A stretch of DNA of 64,000 nucleotides from Vitellaria paradoxa (GCA_019916065.1 CM034241.1:9771223-9835222); one strand, 5' to 3'. Positions 13,192 through 25,618 are shown, counted from the first letter of the stretch. Notes: generated from the letters alone by a model not told the origin. Made by a program: numbers and translations.

Positions 13192-15383
13192 CCCTTAGTT
13201 TTAACCCACAGACCAAACTAACACTTTCAATTAATTGTCAACATATATATGCACACAGCACCTTTGTGCCCAAGTAAAGCCATTAGGCTGCATTTTAGTC
13301 TACATTTGAGGTTGTACCACCCCCCCCCCCCCCAAAAAAAAATTCATGCCTCGACAAGAGAAAAAGATGACAAAATATTTATGTATACATGTATTTGCAA
13401 AGCCTTTAAAGGCCAACTAAACAAATGGTTTGCAAATGCCTAAAATTGTGCACTAAAAGAGAAGATGAAGCAAGGTGATAAGGCCACGTTTGGCCACTCT
13501 ATTCTGCCTTTCTTAGTTTTCTTTCTTCCAACCAAACAACACTTAATCATATATATTAAATTCATTTGGTGCCCCAAGGCACACAGAAGAGTTAAAAGGC
13601 TATAAGCCTCTCCTGCAAACCCCTCCCCCCTATAACACACATGATGTGACCATTTTATATTTGTATACATATTGATATGCTGCAACACTTAAGGCTATAG
13701 AAGATTTTACTACAGAAATATTTCCTTCGCGTGGGTGACTCACTCATTTCCTCGGATTGATTTTTTTTAATGTATATATTAAAAAAAATCTAAAAAATAT
13801 GGGTTATTACATTGCCGATTGATGAGTTAGGTGAGATGAGTGAGGGGAGAATTTTTTTTTTGGGGGGGGGGGGAGGGGGTGTTGGGGGGCTCTACTAGTC
13901 AAATAACTCAATTAGGCAAGGCACACTGCATCCTAGTTCTGAGTCAGTCAAGGTCCAGGTCTTGGTGTCACATGGGTGGAAGAGGTAGTGCCAGGTGGTG
14001 AGCACTCAAGGGTGTCTACAACAAACCAAAGTTTCCATACTATGGCCTGGTGAAAATTGGGGGAAGAAAGGGGTATTTCTTATACTCAAGTCTTGGGCCT
14101 TCTCTTTGCAACATCCAAAAATGGTAAATCCAAATAAAAATTGGAATTAAATTTGCAATGGAATTTGTTTCCTAATTCACTGAGGAATATAACTCCAAAC
14201 TTAATGAAGAAGTCTGCAGAGTTTTCAAAATTGTTGAATTGCCTAATTAATCAAGAAAGAAACTTGGGGAAGAAGTGATGAAAAAGTCCACATGCATAAG
14301 AAAGACCTAGTTTCTTATTCTGTCTAGATTTGCAAAGTCTATATATATAGGTTTATTCTCAAATGTTAAAATACTCTGAGAGAGAGAGAGAGAGAGAGAG
14401 CATATTATAGATTTTAAGAGAGAGTTATTTTCTAAAGACCTTAAAGTCTTTTTTCTTATTTTATTCATCTTTGAGTTTTGTAAGTCTTGGAGGATTCCAA
14501 GGTGAACTTTCTAAGGAGTGAAGTACTTCCACTTGATCTAGGTGTATTGAGAAATCAAGAAAGAGTTTGAGCAAATTCGTGTGAGGAGTCATAGAGGGTT
14601 CAATCAAATCTTGTAACCTAATTTTACCGTGGAAACCGTTTGGGTGGTCTCTAAAATCGGACCTAGAGTTTCCTTCCTAATTGGTAAGTGTTTTTCCGTG
14701 TCTCTTTGATTGTTTGTTCAATTGGAGGTGTTTTGGAAATTTCACTCTTGATTTAAAACTTTTTTATTCACCTTTACTAAAATTGCATGGCTGGTCGAGA
14801 AAGTAGATTAAAACAAATTGAAAGACAACAGAAAATTGCTCTGTTTTGACAAATTTTTCTTGAGTTTTATGTTATTGAAAGGTTAGAAATGTGACTGCCA
14901 ATGCACTCTTAGATGATAACTGATTACTGATTTTCCCTACCCAGCTCTTCTACATTTGAGGATTTTCCAGTTTTATCTTTTGTGCTCATTCACTGGTCAC
15001 GTTGTTATTGTACCTGATATTCTTTTACAGACTTGGCGCCCTCTGCCCTAACTTCTAACTTGGATGTAGTAGAACCCAATCTTCATTGTGCTCTCTCTCT
15101 TCTGTCAACTAGTTCTTGGGGCTCGAATGGGCCGGGACCCACTTTACTAGAGCAATTCATGCATGTAAGCCAAAGGAGTGTGGCTCAGCCATCGATGCAT
15201 GCAGAACCACAAAACGGGGATTTTGCTTCATCACGATATACACGAGTTGAACAGCCGCCTGCCATGCCCCATGTGCATTCACTGGATTTATATGGTAGTA
15301 GTGGCAGTAGCCAGTTCCAAGAGTTTCAGTCTTTCAAACCACCTTTTGAGTTGGGCTGCTTTTATCCAAATCAAATTAACTGA
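3518..15383 (+). CDS. SPL: SBP-box transcription factor, SPL2/10/11 type, miR156-targeted
   Basis: Coding exons: 3518-4164, 4391-4527, 4858-5109 and 15031-15383. All junctions are GT/AG and the phases match (2, 1, 1), giving 462 aa. The start is the ATG at 3518. The SBP domain covers residues about 170-245 (76 aa, full length). Its zinc ligands are visible: C170, C175, C192, H195 for site 1 and C211, C214, H218, C230 for site 2, followed by the basic nuclear-localisation stretch KKRSCRRRL. Exon 1 has the GLKLGKWTYFE motif and exon 3 has QMNLLWN, both typical of the SPL2/10/11 group (family knowledge). The protein is expected to be nuclear, to bind GTAC-core DNA, and to promote vegetative phase change and lateral-organ traits. 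A perfect miR156 site lies in exon 4. Oddities: position 217 is Leu where most SBP domains have Phe, and the last intron is 9921 bp and full of transposable elements. The family assignment is firm; the exact paralogue is not. Confidence 0.95.
5370..7005 (+). mobile_element. small non-autonomous LTR retroelement with damaged left LTR
   Basis: A complete right LTR (about 6673-7005, 333 bp) begins TGATGCAAATTAAAG and ends CTACATCA. It carries a TATA-like TATAAAGG near 6844 and an AATAAAATATT polyadenylation-like signal. The same start recurs at 5370, but similarity is lost after about 100 bp, so the left LTR is truncated or rearranged. The 5-bp flanks CCCTG (5365-5369 and 7006-7010) match as a target-site duplication. 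The interior (about 5470-6670) encodes no recognisable retroviral protein; the 126-codon frame at 6048-6428 matches nothing I know. It lies in the last SPL intron. Confidence 0.8.
5511..5585. repeat. three tandem 25-bp units
   Basis: Three head-to-tail copies of a 25-bp unit containing GTCCAAAAC and CTAGC, with a few substitutions between copies. They lie inside the small LTR element. Confidence 0.85.
7243..7272. repeat. poly-A tract of about 30 bp
   Basis: An uninterrupted A run inside the last SPL intron. It could be the tail of a retroposed sequence, but no partner structure is visible. Confidence 0.8.
7273..8812. other. intronic DNA without recognised element
   Basis: Ordinary AT-rich intron sequence of the SPL gene, with a short G-run/GA repeat near 8394-8425. 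Nothing else is recognisable. Confidence 0.5.
8818..10895 (-). mobile_element. solo LTR of a Gypsy-type retrotransposon
   Basis: Plus-strand ends are TGTCACGCCC...GGAGCATAACA, i.e. a TG...CA LTR read on the minus strand that ends GGGCGTGACA. It is flanked by matching 5-bp duplications CCTTG (8813-8817 and 10896-10900). On the minus strand a TATA-like motif (CCATATAAATAGGGCC, near 10524-10540) sits about 370 bp from the LTR start. There is no internal region and no second LTR, so this is a solo LTR left by recombination. Length is 2078 bp. Confidence 0.88.
11006..11123. repeat. imperfect hairpin (inverted repeat)
   Basis: Arms at about 11006-11052 and 11075-11123 are imperfect reverse complements (for example GGATGCATTCAC against GTGTGAATGCATC) around a T/A-rich loop. 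Weaker pairing continues outward (GTGACC... against ...GTCAC). It is probably a small foldback or MITE remnant inside the last SPL intron. Confidence 0.75.
11260..13400 (-). mobile_element. probable second LTR (Gypsy-like), right end unresolved
   Basis: The left end, TGTCAAGCCTCGGATTTTAAG, resembles the 3' end of a Gypsy LTR read on the minus strand. A minus-strand TATA-like GTATATAAG lies near 13060. I could not find the other terminus or a target duplication, so the right limit is only an estimate from the neighbouring solo LTR. It contains TA, CA and CT simple repeats. Confidence 0.45.
13401..15030. other. remaining part of the last SPL intron
   Basis: Contains a G-rich tract (13850-13885), a GA repeat (14379-14400) and a stretch at about 14340-14700 that looks like repetitive or LTR-derived sequence with no boundaries I can define. 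The acceptor TTTTACAG is at 15023-15030. Confidence 0.4.
15088..15107 (+). promoter_or_regulatory. miR156/157 target site in SPL exon 4
   Basis: The 20-nt sequence GTGCTCTCTCTCTTCTGTCA matches the canonical SPL target of miR156. It encodes the C-A-L-S-L-L-S stretch (residues 365-371). This implies post-transcriptional repression in the juvenile phase by cleavage or translational block, as established for this family. Because it lies after the 9.9-kb intron, only transcripts that splice or read through that intron carry it. Confidence 0.95.
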
Positions 15384-16720
15384 TGACTGAGGCAAAAAGC
15401 ACTTCTGGGGTCCAAAGCTTGCATGTTAAGGTCAGTGAACTCTCGATTTATTGACCTCCATAACTTGCCAATGCCAAAGAGAGAGAAGGGGGGGGGGGGG
15501 TGGGGGGACAACATTTGATTTGAGATGTCATATACTTTTCCTTCGTGGTATTTTATTGCAGGTTTGGTGGAGCTGGAAACTCATCCAACAAGAGGTGAGT
15601 GGGAACATTAAGGGCATTTTGTTTCATTGTATAAGGGGTTCCATAGGAGAGGGTATTTTACTCCTAATTTTTATCCCACGTTTAACACCTATTTTTTTCT
15701 TGGGATAGCATCTATCATATGATGTCATCTATGATGTTATCTGCATCCTATGAGAGACATTATCTCAATAAAAAAATTCTAGTTCAACGTAAGATAAAAT
15801 TTAGAAATGAAATGCTATCTTCTATCTAACCACATATCCCTTGAAACAAAGATGCCTTAATTTTCAGATTCAGATGGTCAGCTCCCTATTTTCAGTGGTT
15901 TCTTTGTACCAAATTGTTCTGTTTTGAGTAAAATAAGATTGTCGCTCTAAAGCATCACATTGCAATAATTTTTCCTCCCCGATACCTTATCTCACCATTG
16001 AATTTCAGATATGTGTGCATCTATATATTTCAATGGTACTATTGAATTCACTATTTGTTTCAGAATTATTGAGGGTTTGATTGGTGACATGTTCAAGGAC
16101 CAGTATGATGACTTTTTGGAGGCCATTTTGGAGGCCAATTCTCAGTACCAAATTTATTGTGAAAATGTCTTGCAACTTTATTGTTGTTTTACTCTAGGAA
16201 CTTTGAATGGAAAAATTAAGGTGCCATTTGGTTTGTATTTTTATTTTTATTTTTATTTTTCGTTTTCTGTCTTTGTTTTTCATTTTCTGTTTTATGTGTT
16301 TTATATTTTGAAAGTTTCAAAATAAGAAAAACAGAAAACGCATTTGGTTTGATATTTTTTTAATTTATTGTATTTTGAGATTTTCTTTGTTTTGGATTGA
16401 AAATGCTCAAAACGATTTTTTGCTATTTTATATTTCATGTGTAAAGCCATTTTCTGTTTTCTAAAACAGATTTTGGAAACACAAGTGACCAAATGTTTTT
16501 GAGTTGTTTTCTTTATTTTCAAAATTACAAAATAGAAAATGGGCTCAAAACAAGTATACAAAATGGCACATAAATTATTCTGGATGGCGGTCTTTGGAAA
16601 ATGACTTTTATTGTGACTAAAACACATACTAAAATCATGGTGGCAGTCAGACTATATATGTTACTCATTTGGAATAATTTCTCCTTTGAATGGCCTATTC
16701 AATTTTTGCTGTTCTGCTTT
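15384..16720 (+). other. probable 3' untranslated region and downstream DNA of the SPL gene
   Basis: The region follows the stop codon at 15381-15383. A possible 3'-UTR intron may run from AAG|GTCAGTG (15431) to TTATTGCAG (15561); this is inference. A G-run lies at about 15488-15507. T-rich low-complexity sequence fills 16225-16350. No further conserved coding sequence was recognised. Confidence 0.4.
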
Positions 16721-18659
16721 CACTGATCGGGACTGTTGAATTTTAGCCAATCAATGACACCATTGCATCAATGGTTTAACTATAAACTTTCATGTAATAT
16801 AGAGTTAATTGCCTTTAAAACTCTGTAAAGGCAGGTTTTTGATGACCTTAAACCATGTTGTGTTTCCAACTTCGGTAGCTGATGCTTCTTTTTCAACTCT
16901 CCCTATATTTCCAAACTAAACTGATAGAGGTCAAACAAACAAATTGCAAGATGAATAAATGATGAACAGAGTGTTATTAGTTTTAGTTTCGGACCCAAAG
17001 TTTTCTCCTTTTGGTTATAGTTTCTTTCCTCCCCCCCCCCCTCCCCTTCTATTGTTATTCTTGATGCCTTCTTTTCCTTGCATAAATCCCACCTCACTCT
17101 CAATGAAACTTTCTTTACCCTACCAAAAAGGAAATTTTAATTTTTTGATACCCATCTCTCTCTTACTTGTAATAAATTATAACTAGCTAGACTTTCTTTA
17201 TAAACATTCTTTGTTTATTTGTTTGTTTATCCACAAAGCAGGTTGAAGCACCTTCTTCTATTTGAAACTCTAGTTTGGGATAATATTCCCAATGACATGT
17301 TCTGGGTTTGGTATCTTTTTCCCTTCTTTTCTCCCAAGGCTTTGTTTGCTTCACAAAAACTTAAAAAGAAATTAAATTGTGGTACAATATTCTCATCCTC
17401 GAAAGGTACAACACTTTTTGGCATAACCTTTGATCTTAGTTGAAATTAAGCCCTACTGTAACCATCACCGTTGGTGATCGTTGTCCTTATCATTGCCGGG
17501 GGCTTTAGTCACTCTGTCTTTGTATCTCTCTTTTGAAAACCCAATAACATCACAACCCATGGTGACGGCTGGTCAAGCATGGGGCTAGGGGATTTATGGT
17601 GAATTTGGGTTATAAATTTGTTTAGATTTATCGAGCAAGAAAATTAAAAATGAGATGGTTTGTGTTATAAATATGTTTTAATTTGCAAAGAGAGAATTAG
17701 AGTGGTAAAGTTTGGATTGTGAATCTATCTTGATTATAAAAAATCAGTCTAACTATTAAAAATTATAATTGAATTGGTAACCATATAAGCTGTTTTTATT
17801 CATTTGAACTGATTAGTTTAAACAATCCTCATAATTGAAGTTGTTATTTTATTATTTTATTTTTTTATAAATTATAATACTATTCTTATAAAGTGATATT
17901 ATTATAACTTCTTAATTTACTTATAAAATTACTATTTAATTATTTATAAAACACCAATTTTTTTATTTAAAATGAAATTTCAACTCAAATCTGTTTTATA
18001 AAAATAAAAATTTGACATAAGAAAAAGTATTATAATTTTAAATTATTTTGCTATCTAATTTCAGTTATGTATTATATTTATTTTTTATAATATATCAATT
18101 GTTATAGTCGTTGATTTCATTATATATTTGAAGCCTAAACATTGAATTTAATTTTCTCAAATTTTTTATTATGTTGATTTTAAAAATAACATGTGACCTT
18201 ACATCATAGGTTTCAAAAGTTAATTTAAAATATTTTAAATAATAAAATTTGAATTTCAACGACATGTTACAATATAATTGAATCTTCCATTTTAAGAATT
18301 TGAATATTGAAATGACCTTCAACTCTAATTACATTAAAATTTTAATTTACAATGTTTAAATTTAAAAGATAATACACTTGTGTATTGAATATATAACTGT
18401 AATATAAATTTAGAATTTAAATAAAAAAGATGAATTATTGAATTGATAGTTTAACAATATTTTAAAATAAAAAATCTTCGTTGACAATTTTTTTATTTTT
18501 CATATTCTTAAAATGATTAAAAATTTATAGATACATATATTATATATACTAAATGTGAATGCACACACTATATTTGTGATTTATTTATTTTTAATAAATA
18601 TATATTTTTTAATATTATATAAATTAGCAACAAATGTAAAATAAAAAAATTATTAAAAT
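16721..18659. other. AT-rich intergenic DNA
   Basis: No gene recognised. It includes a C-run near 17030-17043 and increasingly AT-rich sequence after 17820. Confidence 0.5.
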
Positions 18660-18786
18660 ACTTGTAAAATATTAGATGATTAATTTTAAATAGCATTTAA
18701 GTAAATAATTTGTAATTAAATGATATTTAAAAATTATAAACTATATAAATGTAGCAGCTGAATAAAGGACAATTAAGTAACACTAA
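18660..18786. repeat. copy A of a dispersed AT-rich duplicate
   Basis: This stretch (TTAGATGATTAATTTTAAATAGC...) is similar to the sequence that flanks the Mutator-like element (27957-27980 joined to 31318-31440). The Gypsy element is inserted at the end of copy A; the Mutator-like element is inserted inside copy B. Confidence 0.75.
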
Positions 18787-20653
18787 TGTAATGACCTGAA
18801 TTTAGTTTGATTTATAATTTATTTTTTTTATAAATTTAGTTTGTTATTTAAATTTTTGGGCTGTATTTAAAAGTTTGAATTTTGGCAACCTTTGATGGGA
18901 TTTTACAAATTTAGAGAAAATATACAATTTTTTTAACCTTAGGGGCGGGTTTGTAATAAATAATATTATTAGGGCTGTCTTATTATTTGACTATCAACTA
19001 TAAATATGTGTGTTATATATCTTGATGTAAAACCCGAGAGAGAGACAGAGAGAAAGAGAGACAAGACAGCCACAAGGAAATCACGGCACATCAGTCAATT
19101 TAGAGGTAAAATGTGGAGCTTTTATTGTTGAATATATGTGTGTGTGTATATATATATGTATGTGTATTAGTTAATTCTAGCATATGAATTTACAAATCTT
19201 TTCGTTTAAAGGTTTTTTTTAATATATGTACACACACACACACACGCACGTTCCTAAGCAACCAATCTTCCAAAATTTTTAGTACTTCACGTTGGTTATT
19301 GCACTGGGCAATTGAATAATTACATATATATATATGTTCCTATAGAAATAAATTGATTCAAGAGTTGTCTTTGGTTTTTTGATAGTGATGTTTTTGATAA
19401 ATTATTTATTTATTTATTTATTAAACTCTTTACTTCAATAATCAATTCACATAGGACAAAGTTAGTAGTAATTGTTTGATGATTTGTTTGTTTTTATTTA
19501 TGTATTAATTTTTTTTTGACGTGATTGAACAGATATGACATATTTGTTGGATTTGTTTTGTCCATTAATTTGTTTTGGGAAATTTTGTGAATGTGCAGTG
19601 GTTATAAGTTGAAAAAATTTCATGAAATTCATGTAATTGAGAAAATTTTTATTTATTCATAATTTTTATATATAAAAATTTGAAATAAAGAAAGAAATTA
19701 TTTAATGTTGATATAAATTAAAATTTGTTGTTTGGGTTAAGGGGTACTGAAAATATTAGCTATGCGTACCCAAGGATTGAAAATCTTGAAACCCACGTGG
19801 AAGTGATAATCGAGTCTAGTAGGCTAGTAACCTATGAACGATAAAGATGCCTAAGAATGGCATATTATATTTATAAGGTTTTGGCCTCAGAAGCAGACAT
19901 CGAAGGATGGTGTATATTGGTTGAGTCCTGTTTTTACGGGATAACCAAGCAAACACCGAAGAATGGTGTATATTGGTTAGGTCTTGTTTCTACGAGACAA
20001 CTATGGGACAGTCAAGCAGTAGTACCTTAAGATCAAATTGTTTTCTTTTGATATATTATGTGGCGTTAATACAATTAAGTTGTAAAGATGAAGAATTAAT
20101 GAATAAATTTAATTTTTTATTTGAGATTGTTATTTGTGCTAAGATGTTTCACTTAGTAGCATGCTAGGGCATGATTGCATTTATAATATTATTAGGGTTC
20201 CGAGCACACGTGGTATTAGTGCTCATCCCCTTATAGCTTGTGATGTAGGTAATAATTTTGACTCACGTGCTATACCTACTCAACATGGAAATTAGAATTT
20301 TAATTATTTTTGTTTAATTATATTAGATTCTTCTTTAGAAGATTATTTTGGTAAATTGTAATAAGCCTCTAGTTGTGAGGTAAATATTTATTTACTTTTA
20401 TTTAGTTTTTTTGAAGATTATTTGGTTTAGTTTTAGAGGTTTGTAGTTTAGTTTTGGAGTTTTGTTGCGTAGTTGGTTTGACTAAGGCGTTTATTTAAGT
20501 TTAAGTATGAGTTTATTTATTTATTTATTTTTATTACTCCATAGTGTGTGTGTATGGCTCTGATGTGTAACAGGGTGAATTGTTAAATGGTATATGATGT
20601 GCTCTTTTATTCACGCGCTCGCGCGCTCGGGTTATGGAATCTGGGGCGTGATA
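18787..20653 (+). repeat. left LTR of the Gypsy element
   Basis: 1867 bp, TGTAATGACC...GGGGCGTGATA. Inside are GA, TG and TA microsatellites and an internal diverged repeat of GAATGGTGTATATTGGTT-type units (about 19892-20000). Confidence 0.9.
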
Positions 20654-20656
20654 ACT

Positions 20657-20669
20657 TGATATCAGAGCC
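20657..20669 (+). promoter_or_regulatory. primer-binding site of the Gypsy element
   Basis: TGATATCAGAGCC differs by one base from the usual plant TGGTATCAGAGCC, complementary to initiator Met tRNA. It lies three bases after the left LTR. Confidence 0.85.
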
Positions 20670-20832
20670 TAGGTTTAGAATACCTGGGGACAATGGGTCT
20701 TTTTCCTTTTAGGTGTTGTGTGATTATATGACATTGTGTTATGTTACGATATATGATTTTGATTTTTGTTGGACTTTGATTGTTATGGAATTAATCTTGG
20801 TCTATTCTCTTATAAATTTTTTTTTTCAGAGA

Positions 20833-22149
20833 ATGCCACCGCATGTCGCTCCATGTGTTAGAAGTAGGAGGAGAGGCGAAGGTAAAAGTAGGGGCCAAAG
20901 ACGTGGCCATGGTAGAGGCTAAGGCCAAGGGATTTAGGCTCGGCAGGGCATTAGAGCTCCAGCTGATGACGTCCCTGCTACTGCGAGAGTGTTGCAGGAA
21001 TAGGGGTCTCATGTTTGAGTTAGAATAGAGGTTCCATTAGGGGTGCCACACATGGCAAAGGTCCAATTTGAAGCACAAAATGTGCTGCAGCCAAAAATAG
21101 TGGACCTACAGATGTGGATGTAATAAATAGCTGCAATGTTTGCTGGGGGAATGCAAGCAAGTTAGCCAATAGTTCCATATGAAAAATTCAAGAGGATGAA
21201 GCCTTCTACTTATTCTGGTGCACCAGACATTGAAGAGAATAAGAAGATATTTGAAATAATGCAGTTAAATGAAGATAAAATCAGAGTCTTGTTTGTTGCT
21301 TTTCAGTTGAAGGGTACTGCAGCGGATTAGTAGAATATAGTGAAGGAGTCTCGTGGGGCATCTACGTTTACTTGAGATGCTTTTAAAGAGCGTTTTAGAG
21401 ACTACTTCTTCTCACAGTCTTTAAGAGATGCCAAGCTTGACGAGTTTCTAACCTTGACTCAAGGTTTGATGTCTATATTAGATTATGAACATAAGTTTAC
21501 GTCATTAGCCAAATATGCTAAGGAGTTGATGTCCACTGAACGTACTAAGTGTAGACGGTTTGAGAAGGGGTTGAAGCCTGTTGTTAGAGATCGAATAGTG
21601 CCATTGGGGCTCAATGAATATAAGGTTCTGGTTGATCGAGTAATTGTAATGGAGAAAATTTTGGTAGATACTAGGGCACAAAATGAAGCCAGACAGAGTA
21701 AGGCTCTACAGCAAGAAAGCAGACCTATAAAAAAATAGAGAGTATAGGGCACAGACTCGGCAATTTCAGTAGGGGAGTATAGCCCTAAATCAGTTAGCAA
21801 CAACAGGGGTTCCCGCATAAAGTCCTATTATTTGTCATAACTGCAGATAACCTGGACATCGCCAGTTTAATCGTCCTTTCAAACATGAGTTAGTGGGATC
21901 TAAAAATAAAGCTGAGGTAAAATTTTGTTATACTTGTAGCCAACCGGACCATGTGCAGAGGCGTTGCCTTCAGAGGCAAGGTAATGGTAGTGCTATGGGA
22001 CTTCCACAACCGGCTCAGTCAGTACAGAATAATAGGCCAGCAGGTTCACAATCAGTACAAACTCAGTCTCAGATGAGTACTCAGGGTGGGGGACAGCAGT
22101 ACCAAATGGGTGTTCCAGGTAGGGTTCAACAGCATCAGGGAGCTTAAAG
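20833..22149 (+). pseudogene. gag remnant of the Gypsy element
   Basis: Starts with an ATG at 20833 followed by an Arg/Gly-rich leader that soon hits a stop. A retrotransposon gag domain is readable in pieces between about 21170 and 21738. Two CCHC zinc knuckles follow. The first (about 21836-21880) has an internal stop and has lost its last Cys. The second (about 21926-21970) keeps the C-x2-C-x4-H-x4-C pattern. A Gln-rich stretch ends the frame near 22147. Several stops and frame changes mean it is not functional. Confidence 0.85.
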
Positions 22150-22215
22150 TGGATTTCAGCAGGGTTAAAAGGGGGTAGACCACCAACAGCACCGGCTCAG
22201 GAGCGAGTTTTCACT

Positions 22216-25200
22216 ATGACCAAAAATGATGGACGAGTAAAGCCTATAGTGATTAGAGGTACATTTCTCATCTATGCTACTAAGTCTATAGTTCTTGTAG
22301 ACATGGGAGCATCTCACTCATTGATTGCCACACCATTTATGTCTGTATTGAAATTATCCATGGATGAGTTGATTCTACCATTACAAGTTGAAACACCAAT
22401 AGGGGGTTATCCTACACTGAACCGAGTCTGTAAGAGTTGTGAGATCACTATCAAGGATGAGACTTCGGGACATGAACACTTATTAGTTTTTGATTTGATT
22501 GTACTAGACATTGGAAGCTTTGATGTGATACTGGGCATGAATTGTTTATCAATCTATCACGCGATGATAGATTGTTCTAATGGTCGGGTGACTCTGTTTA
22601 CTCCTGAGAGAGATCGAAACGGTTTTCTAGTGATCGTTGTAGTCTTTAGATCTTACCTTCTCTTGATGGATAAGGATGAGTTGACTTATGTAGCTTGTTT
22701 ACTTATATGGCTTTGAAGGATGGGGATAGTGGCAAAGTTGAGCTACCACGGTCATTTGTGAATTTTCAGAGGTGTTTTCAGATGATATGTCTGGATTACC
22801 GCCCGAGCAGGATGTTGAATTTGAGATTGATTTGGTTCTTGGCACAGAACCTACTTCTACAACTCCATATAGATTAGCACTTGTCGAGTTGGTGGAATTA
22901 AAATTTCAAATAGAGGAGTTGAGCTCTAAGGGATTTATCCATCCTAGCACTTTACCATGGGGTGCACCAGCACTGTTTATAGCCAAAAGGATGTAATTCT
23001 TAGAATGCGTATAGATTATCGGAGGTTGAACCGAGTCATGATCAAAAATCAGTATCCCTTACCAAGGATTGACGATCTATTCAATCAACTGAAGGGTTTT
23101 GTCATTTTCTCAAAAATTGATTTGGGATTTGGTTGCCATCAATTGAGGGTGAAGCAGGAGGACATTCCCAAGACAGCATTTAAGACTCGGTATGGCCATC
23201 ACTAGTTCTTGATGATGCTGTTTGGACCGACCAATGCTCCTACAGTGTTCATGGATTTGATGAACCGAGTGTTCAGTAAATATTTGGACAAGTTTGTAGT
23301 TGTGTTTATTGATGACATTCTAGTATATTCTCGATCAGAGGAGGAGCATCTGAGAATTGTATTTCAGACCTTGAAGGACCACCAGCTTTATGCTAAATTG
23401 AGCCAGTGTGAGTTCTGGCTTAATGAGGTGAAATTTCTTGGGCATGTTGTTTCTAGGGAAGGAGTTGTAATTAACCCATCTAAGAATGAGGCAGTTATGA
23501 ATTGGCCAAGACCGAGGATGATTTTTGAGATTAGGAGTTTTCTGGGTTTGGTAGGATATTGCCGACGATTTTTCGTGACTTTTTGATGTTAGCCGGGCCG
23601 TTGGCTAGGCTGACTCGAAAAGAGGTCAAGTTTGTTTAGGATGAGAAGAGTGAGCAACCTTTTTAGGAGCTGAAAAAGAGATTAACTTCTGCACCAGTAC
23701 TTGTGATCCTAGAAAGGAGATTGAGTTACTCAGTTTATTGTGACGGATCCAAGGAAGGTTGTGTGTTAATGCAGGGTGATATAGAGTGGCAGTTTATGAA
23801 TCTAGACAGTTGAAGACTCACGAGCATGACTACCCAGTACATGATTTGGAATTGGCAGCCATTATATATGCTCTAAAAAGTTGGAGACACTATTTGTATG
23901 GTGAGAAATTTGAGGTGTTCTCTGATCACAGAGCCTAAAATATCTTTTCACTCAGAATGACCTGAATCTGAGATAGAGAAGATGGATGAAGTCAATGAAG
24001 GATTACGATTTTGAGCTCCAATATTACCTTGGAAAGGCCAATGTGGTTGCTGAGACACTTAGTCGAAAGACTCGTGATACTTTAACAGGCCTTATCGTGC
24101 GAGAGTGGGAGATGATAAGGAGTCTTAGTAAGTTTGATTTGGAGCTTCAGGAAAATGAGAGTCATATTGTTCTATGTGCCATAGCTACTCAGCCAATTTT
24201 TTTGAGTCAGGTGATTGAGGCTCAAGGGACTAATGCTGAATTTGAGGCTATTCGAGCTAAGTTGCTGAGTTCTAATGAGATGCCAGGATGGATGATTGGT
24301 GTTGATAACAGTTTGAGGTACTTAGGGAGACTTTTTGTGCCTATTACTATTCTAGATATAGCTCTAAGGGAGTTCCATCACTCAAAATTTACAATACATC
24401 CTAGAGGTACTAAGATGTACCACGACCTGCGCCATCATTTTTTTGGCCAGGTATGAAGAAGGATGTGGCAGTGTTTATGAGTAGGTATCTTACTTATCAA
24501 CAAGTTAAGGCCGAGCATCAGAGACCAATAGGTCTTTTACAGTCTTTGCTAGTGTCAGAATGGAAGTGGGAGAACATTATGATGGACTTTGTTTTTGGCT
24601 TACCGAGATCTCCAAATGGCCATGATACTATTTGGGTGATATTGGATAGGTTGACGAAGTCAGCTCACTTCTTGCTTATTCTGTTGACCGACTCTTTGGA
24701 TGTCTTGGCTAAAATGTATGTTAAGGAAATTATGAGATTTCACGGAGCTCCTGTATCCATTGTCTCAGATAGGGATCTGTATTTTGCTTTTCGATTTTGG
24801 CAGAGTCTGTAAGTGGCTATGGGAACAAAGTTATTGTTTAGTACTGCTTTTCATCCTCAGACCGATGGACATTAAGAACGCATAATTTAGACTTTAGAGG
24901 ATATGCTCAGGGCGTGTGTGCTTGATTTCCGTGGTAGTTGGGAGAACCACCTCCCTGTGATCAAATTTACATATAACAATAGCTACCATTCAAGTATCGA
25001 GATGGCTCCTTTTGAAACTTTGTATGGTAGACCATGTAGATCTCTTATCTGTTGAGTTGAAATTGGAGAAACTATAATTACTGGGCCTAAGTTTGTACAA
25101 GATATGACTAAGAAGGTCAAAGTGATTCAGCAGAGACTTGAGATGCCTTGAAGCCACCAAAAGAGTTATGCTGGCAGAAGGCAAAGACCATTGGAGTTTT

Positions 25201-25618
25201 GAGGTGGAAGACCATGTGTTCTTAAAAGTTTCACCACGAAAGGGTCAGTTTCATTTTGGGCATAGGGGGAAAGTTGTCCCCAAGGTATATCGGGCCATTT
25301 AAGGTTTTGGCTAGGGTTAGGGAGGTGGCATATCGTCTTGTCTTGCCACCGCAGCTTTCAGATAAGGTCTTTCACGTGTATATGCTCCGAAAGTATAACC
25401 TAGACCCTTCGCATGTGTTGAACTAGACTGAGCTTGAGATTGACTTAGATGTTACTTATGAGGTGAAACTAGTGGAATTTTTAGATTCTTGTGAGCAAGT
25501 GCTTTAAGGGACGACTATTCCTTTGGTTAGTGTGTTGTGGAAGCACCATGGAGTTGAGGAATCGACGTGGGAACGAGAGTCAGAGATACAGAGTAGGTAT
25601 CCTGAGTTGTTCCTTTAA
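22216..25618 (+). pseudogene. pol remnant of the Gypsy element (protease, RT, RNase H, integrase)
   Basis: The aspartic protease region is at about 22216-22700; its active-site triad reads D-M-G where functional copies have D-T/S-G. Reverse transcriptase covers about 22800-23590 and keeps the FIDDILVYS catalytic core. RNase H begins near 23690 (YCDGSKEG). Integrase runs from about 24330; its zinc motif has Tyr in place of both Cys (YLTYQ near 24487), and the core starts at MMDFVFGLP. A chromodomain-like tail (WKHHGVEESTWERE) lies at about 25540-25610. In-frame stops occur throughout. The domain order and tail place it in the chromovirus branch of Gypsy elements. Confidence 0.9.

Noticed and set aside
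16217..16560. Possible MITE with GTGCCATTTGGTTTG start
   Set aside because: T-rich low complexity with no convincing matching right end or target duplication.
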